A stretch of DNA of 64,000 nucleotides from Jeongeupia naejangsanensis (GTDB taxonomy: Bacteria > Pseudomonadota > Gammaproteobacteria > Burkholderiales > Chitinibacteraceae). Both the position numbers and the translations under genes were made by a program. Below, in pieces: positions 60,359-64,000 of the stretch. The notes under the pieces were generated by a model, which ran no database searches, was not told the DNA's origin, and saw only the letters and a program-made list of their open reading frames with translations. The DNA lies in the NCBI RefSeq assembly GCF_016865585.1, contig NZ_JAESND010000008.1, positions 1 through 64,000 on the forward strand, in the 5' to 3' direction. Numbering within the stretch: position 1 is the stretch's first letter; the number at the start of each line of letters is the position of its first letter.

Positions 60359-61609
60359 TTACTTCTGTTGCGGCTTGTACCACTTGGCGAAACCGGTCTG
60401 GATGCGGGTTGCCGCATCCTTCGGCGTCATCTTGCCGTTCAGGACCTGGCTGTTGACGTTCCACAGCTCATTTTCCATGTTCGGCTCGCCGCGGTTCATG
60501 ATCTGGGCGTTCAGGCGGATCGTCGACGCGCAGCTCTTGCGCCAGTCGAGCATCTGCTTGGCAACCGGATCCTTCACCGAGATCAGGTGGTTCGACAGCG
60601 AATAGAAGCCGGTGACCTTGTTGGTGTACAGGTCGGCGAATTCCTGCGAACCCAGCCAGGTCAGGAACTTGTATGCGTCGTCCTTGTTCTTGGACTTCGG
60701 GTTCACGCCCATGCCGATATCCGGATGATCCGAGATGTAGCACTTGTCGCCGGCCTTCGGCACCGGCGGCGGGAACGCGCCGTATTCGAACTTGGCGTTC
60801 TGGTTGTAGTAGGAGATGTCCCACGAGCCGACGGCGACGACGGCGGCCTTGCCCGACGCGAACAGGTTCTGCGTGTCGGCATAGGTCTGGGCCGAGTAAC
60901 CCTTGGCGAGGTAGGGGCCCCACTTGCTCATTTCGTCCCAGGCGGCGACGAATTGCGGATCGGTGAACTTGGCCTTGCCGGCGATCAGCGCCTTGCGGCC
61001 TTCCTCACCCTTCCAGTACGGCGCACCGATCGAGGTGAACACGATCTGGTTGGCTTCCCACTGGTCGGCGGTACCCAGTGCCAGCGGTACCTTGCCGGCC
61101 TTCTTGGCGGCTTCGAGCACCTTGTGGAATTCGTCGATGGTCTTCGGCGGCTGGACGCCCAGCTCGGTGAAGATCTTCTTGTTGTACAGGAAGCCGTGCA
61201 TCACCGCGCCCATCGGCATGCAGAACGAGGACTTGCCGTCGTCGGTCTGCCAAGCCACCTTGGCCGATTCCGGGAAATTCTGCATGCCGGGCTTGCCGTT
61301 CAGGCTTTCGAGGTAACCCTTCTTGAACAGGTCGAGCGACTTGTCGAACGGACGGCAGGTGATCAGGTCACCGGCGGTGCCGCCGGTCAGGCGGGTCTGC
61401 AGGCTCGAGTCGTACTCGGTCGGCGCGGTCGGCGCGAACTTCACCTTCACATCCGGGTACTTCTTGTTGAACGCCGGGATCAGCACGTCTTCCCACAGCG
61501 CCTTGTCGTCAGTACGCCACGATTCGATGGTCAGGTTGCCGGCTTGTGCAGCGCCGGCGGCGAGCAGCGCGGCACAGAGTGCCGTGCGGATGAAGCGGTT
61601 GCCTTGCAT
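60359..61609 (-). CDS. Sugar ABC transporter, periplasmic substrate-binding protein
   Basis: 416-aa exported binding protein (family 1). A signal peptide (ALCAALLAAGAAQA) is followed by NLTIESWRTDDKALWEDVLI, LTGGTAGDLITCRPFD and GVNPKSKNKDDAYKFLTWL. It is the first gene of the minus-strand sugar operon, with AGGAGG eight bases before the ATG. Ligand unknown; a mono- or oligosaccharide is expected from CUT1 partners. Confidence 0.92.
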   Translation of the reverse strand: MQGNRFIRTALCAALLAAGAAQAGNLTIESWRTDDKALWEDVLIPAFNKKYPDVKVKFAPTAPTEYDSSLQTRLTGGTAGDLITCRPFDKSLDLFKKGYLESLNGKPGMQNFPESAKVAWQTDDGKSSFCMPMGAVMHGFLYNKKIFTELGVQPPKTIDEFHKVLEAAKKAGKVPLALGTADQWEANQIVFTSIGAPYWKGEEGRKALIAGKAKFTDPQFVAAWDEMSKWGPYLAKGYSAQTYADTQNLFASGKAAVVAVGSWDISYYNQNAKFEYGAFPPPVPKAGDKCYISDHPDIGMGVNPKSKNKDDAYKFLTWLGSQEFADLYTNKVTGFYSLSNHLISVKDPVAKQMLDWRKSCASTIRLNAQIMNRGEPNMENELWNVNSQVLNGKMTPKDAATRIQTGFAKWYKPQQK

Positions 61610-61706
61610 GTATCGACCTCCTCAGGTCTGGGGTGGTGCCCGTATCTGTTGTATGGATCGGCTTGGTACCGACCGTGGCTGCACAGTAGCATCGGCGTTT
61701 TTGTGA

Positions 61707-61745
61707 CACGTAGTAGCCCAGGGTTTTTGACTACGTGATCACGTA
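61707..61745. promoter_or_regulatory. Cluster of palindromic half-sites in the divergent sugar-gene promoter
   Basis: TACGTGATCACGTA at 61732-61745 is a perfect 14-bp palindrome. It shares its left arm with ACTACGTG (61730-61737), which is an exact inverted copy of CACGTAGT (61707-61714), 15 bases away. This makes three related half-sites about 100-140 bases before the ABC operon start (61609). Likely binding site for the response regulator encoded at 63230 or another sugar regulator. Confidence 0.6.
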
Positions 61746-61967
61746 TGTTGATGATTTTTAATGATATGTTTGATTTCTGTGCTGGCGGGGATGTTACGTT
61801 TCATTACGTTGCCGGAACGCCGGCGCGGCGCGGCGGCTGAATTGACGGATCATGGACGCCGTTTGCAGGGCCGTCGCCGCGCTAACGCAAGTTCAACAAA
61901 CGCAAGCTTTCTTTACAAAATGCCGGCCAGCCCTACTGATAAGCTGCGGCGAAAACCCATACACCCG

Positions 61968-63233
61968 ATGCCCTTGGCCCAAATCCGTCTTCTCTGCTGT
62001 GTGTTTGCCGCGTTGTGCGCCACGATGGCTGCGCACGCCGACGACCGTTTTGACGTGCTGCACTGGTGGACATCGGTCAGCGAACGGCGCGCCGTCGACG
62101 AACTGGCCGCGCGGGCCGACGACGAGGGGATCGCCTGGCGCAATGCGGCGATTCCCGGCGGCGCCGGCATCGGGGCGATGAAGGTGCTCAAGGCACGCGT
62201 GCTCGGTGGCCGGGCGCCCGATTCGGCCCAGCTGATTGGCCCGGCGATCACAGAATGGGCCGAGCTGGGCCTGCTGCTCGAGCTCGACGATGTCGCCGCT
62301 GCGGGCAACTGGAACACCAAGCTGTTTCCGACGATCTGGACGCTGGTGCGTCAGCGTGGTCATGTCGTGGCCGCGCCGCTGGGCATCCACCGGATCAACG
62401 TGCTGTTCTACAACCGCAAGGTGTTTGCCGATGCCGGGCTGACGCCGCCGAAGACCTGGGCCGAATTCGACCGCGTCGCCGATGCACTCGCCCGGCGTGG
62501 CGTGACGCCGCTGGCGCAGTCCGGGCAGCCGTGGCAGGTCGCGACGCTGTTCGAGACACTGGCGCTGTCCGAGGGCGGGCCTGGCTTCTACCGTTCGCTG
62601 TACGCGCGCCGCAACAGCAATCTGTGGTTCGATGCCCGGGTGACCCGGGCGCTGAACCGGCTGCGCGAACTGCGCCGCTATGCGTCGCAGGGCGAGCCGT
62701 CCTGGGACGTGCTGGCCAGATCGCTGGGGCGTGGTGATACCGCGATGTTCATCATGGGCGACTGGGTCAAGGGCGAGCTGCAGGCGCTGGGCAAGGGCGT
62801 CGATGCCGATTTCGGCTGCATCGCCGTGCCGGGCACCGAAAACATGCACCTCTACAGCGTCGACAGCTTCGTGATGTTTGCCGGCAACTACAGCACGCAG
62901 CCGGAGCAGGAAAAGCTCGCCAAGCTGATGGTGAGTCCGTCCATCCAGGCGTCGTACAACCACATCAAGGGTTCGGTCCCGGTACGTCGCGATGCGGATA
63001 CCGCCAGCATGGATGCCTGCGCGCGCTCGTCGTGGCGGACCTTCGCCCGCGGCGCCGACGTGCTGGCGCCGAGCATGGTGCACCGGATGGCGACCGACGA
63101 AACGCTCAAGGATGCGATCATTGCCCAGCTGCACCGCTTTTACAGCGACGATCACGTGCCGGTGGGCGAGATCCAGCGCCGCATCGCCGGGCTGGTACGC
63201 ACGCTCGCGGAGCAAGGAGGAGACGATAAATGA
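61968..63233 (+). CDS. Sugar-binding protein linked to a two-component system
   Basis: 421-aa exported family-1 binding protein: a signal peptide (LLCCVFAALCATMAAHA), then DDRFDVLHWWTSVSERRAVD, RAPDSAQLIGPAITEWAELG and GDTAMFIMGDWVKGEL. It resembles the glucose/mannose-type binding proteins of Pseudomonas-like GltB systems in pattern. The stop overlaps the response-regulator start by four bases (ATGA), so it is made together with a two-component system and not with permeases. A role as a periplasmic sensor subunit for the kinase is inferred. Start ATG at 61968 has no strong ribosome binding site; ATG at 61920 in frame is an alternative. The 358-base region 61610-61967 holds the divergent promoters. 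Confidence 0.86.
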   Translation: MPLAQIRLLCCVFAALCATMAAHADDRFDVLHWWTSVSERRAVDELAARADDEGIAWRNAAIPGGAGIGAMKVLKARVLGGRAPDSAQLIGPAITEWAELGLLLELDDVAAAGNWNTKLFPTIWTLVRQRGHVVAAPLGIHRINVLFYNRKVFADAGLTPPKTWAEFDRVADALARRGVTPLAQSGQPWQVATLFETLALSEGGPGFYRSLYARRNSNLWFDARVTRALNRLRELRRYASQGEPSWDVLARSLGRGDTAMFIMGDWVKGELQALGKGVDADFGCIAVPGTENMHLYSVDSFVMFAGNYSTQPEQEKLAKLMVSPSIQASYNHIKGSVPVRRDADTASMDACARSSWRTFARGADVLAPSMVHRMATDETLKDAIIAQLHRFYSDDHVPVGEIQRRIAGLVRTLAEQGGDDK

Positions 63234-63931
63234 CCCGCAAGATACTGCTTGTCGACGACGACCAGAAAATCCGCACGCTGCTCAAGACCTATCTCGAGAA
63301 GAACCAGTACGAGGTGCTGCTGGCGCATGACGGTGCCAGTTTTCTGGCCGAGTTCGAGCGCAGCCGCAGCGAACTGAGCTTGGTGATCCTCGACGTCATG
63401 CTGCCCGATACCGACGGTTTCGCGCTATGCGCGCGGGTGCGAAAAAGCTCGTCGGTACCGATCATCATGCTGACGGCCAGCGCCGACGACACCGACAAGA
63501 TCGTCGGCCTCGAGCTCGGTGCCGATGATTACATCGGCAAGCCGTACAACCCGCGCGAGCTGCTGGCGCGGATCAAGGCGATTCATCGCCGGATGGGCGA
63601 AGCGACGCCCGCCGCGTCGCGCGCCCTGCGCTTTGCCGGCTTCACGCTCGACACGCTCGAGCGCACGCTGACCGGGCCGGACGGCGAGACGGTGAAACTG
63701 ACCGGGCTCGACTTCCAGCTGCTCAAGCTGCTGGTCGAACGGCCCGGCGAAATCCTCGACCGCAGCTGGCTGGCCGAGTCGACCCGCGGCCGCGACCTCG
63801 GCCCGCTCGACCGTTCGCTCGACGTGCAGATCAGCCGGCTGCGCCAGCGCCTTGGCGATCGCGATGCGCAACTGATCAAGACGGTGCGCGGCAGCGGCTA
63901 CGTGTTTTCGGCGTCGGTCTCGGCAGACTGA
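63230..63931 (+). CDS. OmpR-family response regulator
   Basis: 233-aa regulator: a receiver domain with phospho-acceptor Asp55 (VILDVMLPDTDGF), the acidic pocket near residue 10 (LVDDDQK) and Lys in YIGKPYNPREL. A C-terminal winged helix follows (LTGLDFQLLKLLVERPGEIL, then DVQISRLRQRLGD). It resembles GltR-type regulators of glucose uptake in layout. It overlaps the binding-protein gene before it and the kinase gene after it. Probably acts on the divergent sugar ABC promoter. Confidence 0.93.
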   Translation: MTRKILLVDDDQKIRTLLKTYLEKNQYEVLLAHDGASFLAEFERSRSELSLVILDVMLPDTDGFALCARVRKSSSVPIIMLTASADDTDKIVGLELGADDYIGKPYNPRELLARIKAIHRRMGEATPAASRALRFAGFTLDTLERTLTGPDGETVKLTGLDFQLLKLLVERPGEILDRSWLAESTRGRDLGPLDRSLDVQISRLRQRLGDRDAQLIKTVRGSGYVFSASVSAD

Positions 63932-64000
63932 TGGCCGGCCGATTCATCCGGCTGATCGACCGGCTGCCGCCGCGCTCGCTGACGGCGAGACTGTCGCTGG
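63931..64000 (+). CDS. Sensor histidine kinase, N-terminal fragment (cut by window end)
   Basis: Only 23 codons are present: ATG at 63931 overlaps the response-regulator TGA by one base, and the peptide starts MAGRFIRLIDRLPPRSLTAR, the usual basic start of an OmpR-partner kinase before its first membrane helix. The identity rests on this and on gene order. Confidence 0.7.
   Translation, partial: MAGRFIRLIDRLPPRSLTARLSL

Overview
The window is GC-rich DNA (visibly above 60 % G+C in most of it) with the gene content of a betaproteobacterium. Chitin-binding (CBM5/12-like) secreted proteins, NDH-2, SstT, a type II pyruvate kinase tail, a YqjD-YqjE-YqjK trio and an amino-acid/sugar ABC-rich genome suggest a chitin-associated Neisseriales/Chitinibacteraceae-type organism. 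That placement is inference from gene content only. No rRNA, tRNA, CRISPR array or intact insertion sequence was recognised.

Layout. 0-8.4 kb: housekeeping and transport, with the pyruvate kinase C-terminus, SstT, a LacI regulator, a five-gene polar amino-acid ABC/asparaginase operon carrying a LacI-type operator just upstream, and a GAF-GGDEF diguanylate cyclase. 8.5-27.1 kb: a large accessory cluster built as two divergent operons. The minus-strand arm encodes a ferredoxin-reductase, an AlkB-type hydroxylase, an RND/MMPL exporter fused to a LolA-like domain, an outer-membrane barrel and an unassigned protein. The plus-strand arm encodes a MoaD/ThiS sulfur carrier, a rhodanese-MoeB activator, a small membrane protein, an aminotransferase fused to an acyl-ACP-reductase-like domain, a fatty-acid-hydroxylase-type protein, an SCP2 lipid carrier, an APC permease, a diiron protein and an AlkB/metal-hydrolase fusion. 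A LuxR-type regulator closes the locus. Together they look like a pathway that reduces a fatty acyl thioester to an aldehyde, aminates it, oxidises the chain, possibly adds sulfur, and exports the product. I know of no characterised pathway with exactly this set.

27.1-28.7 kb: about 1.6 kb, more A/T-rich in places, with no convincing gene. 28.7-36.1 kb: a compact microcin-like peptide cluster. It has a 60-aa double-glycine precursor, an HlyD adaptor, a C39-peptidase ABC exporter, a SelO-like (possibly MchC-type) enzyme, an HlyC-like acyltransferase and an erythromycin-esterase-like protein. The precursor core has near-identical nine-residue ends around a Gly/Ser/Thr linker, and a single lysine.

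36.1-50.3 kb: Rrf2 regulator and divergent NDH-2, GlmS, a BCCT transporter, a glycine-zipper protein, a YbjD-like OLD nuclease, a chemoreceptor, an AI-2E-family permease, a Pr6Pr membrane protein, and a LysR-MEKHLA pair divergent from DUF2917. 50.4-52.3 kb: three small secreted proteins sharing an 11-residue RYDDGQYHPxx repeat, two of them with a chitin-binding-like module, around a BamE/SmpA-like lipoprotein. 52.3-57.2 kb: ValS, YqjDEK-like genes and a nitrilase-family hydrolase. 57.3-64 kb: a CUT1 sugar ABC operon, divergent from a second sugar-binding protein translationally coupled to an OmpR-type regulator and a histidine kinase cut off by the window end.
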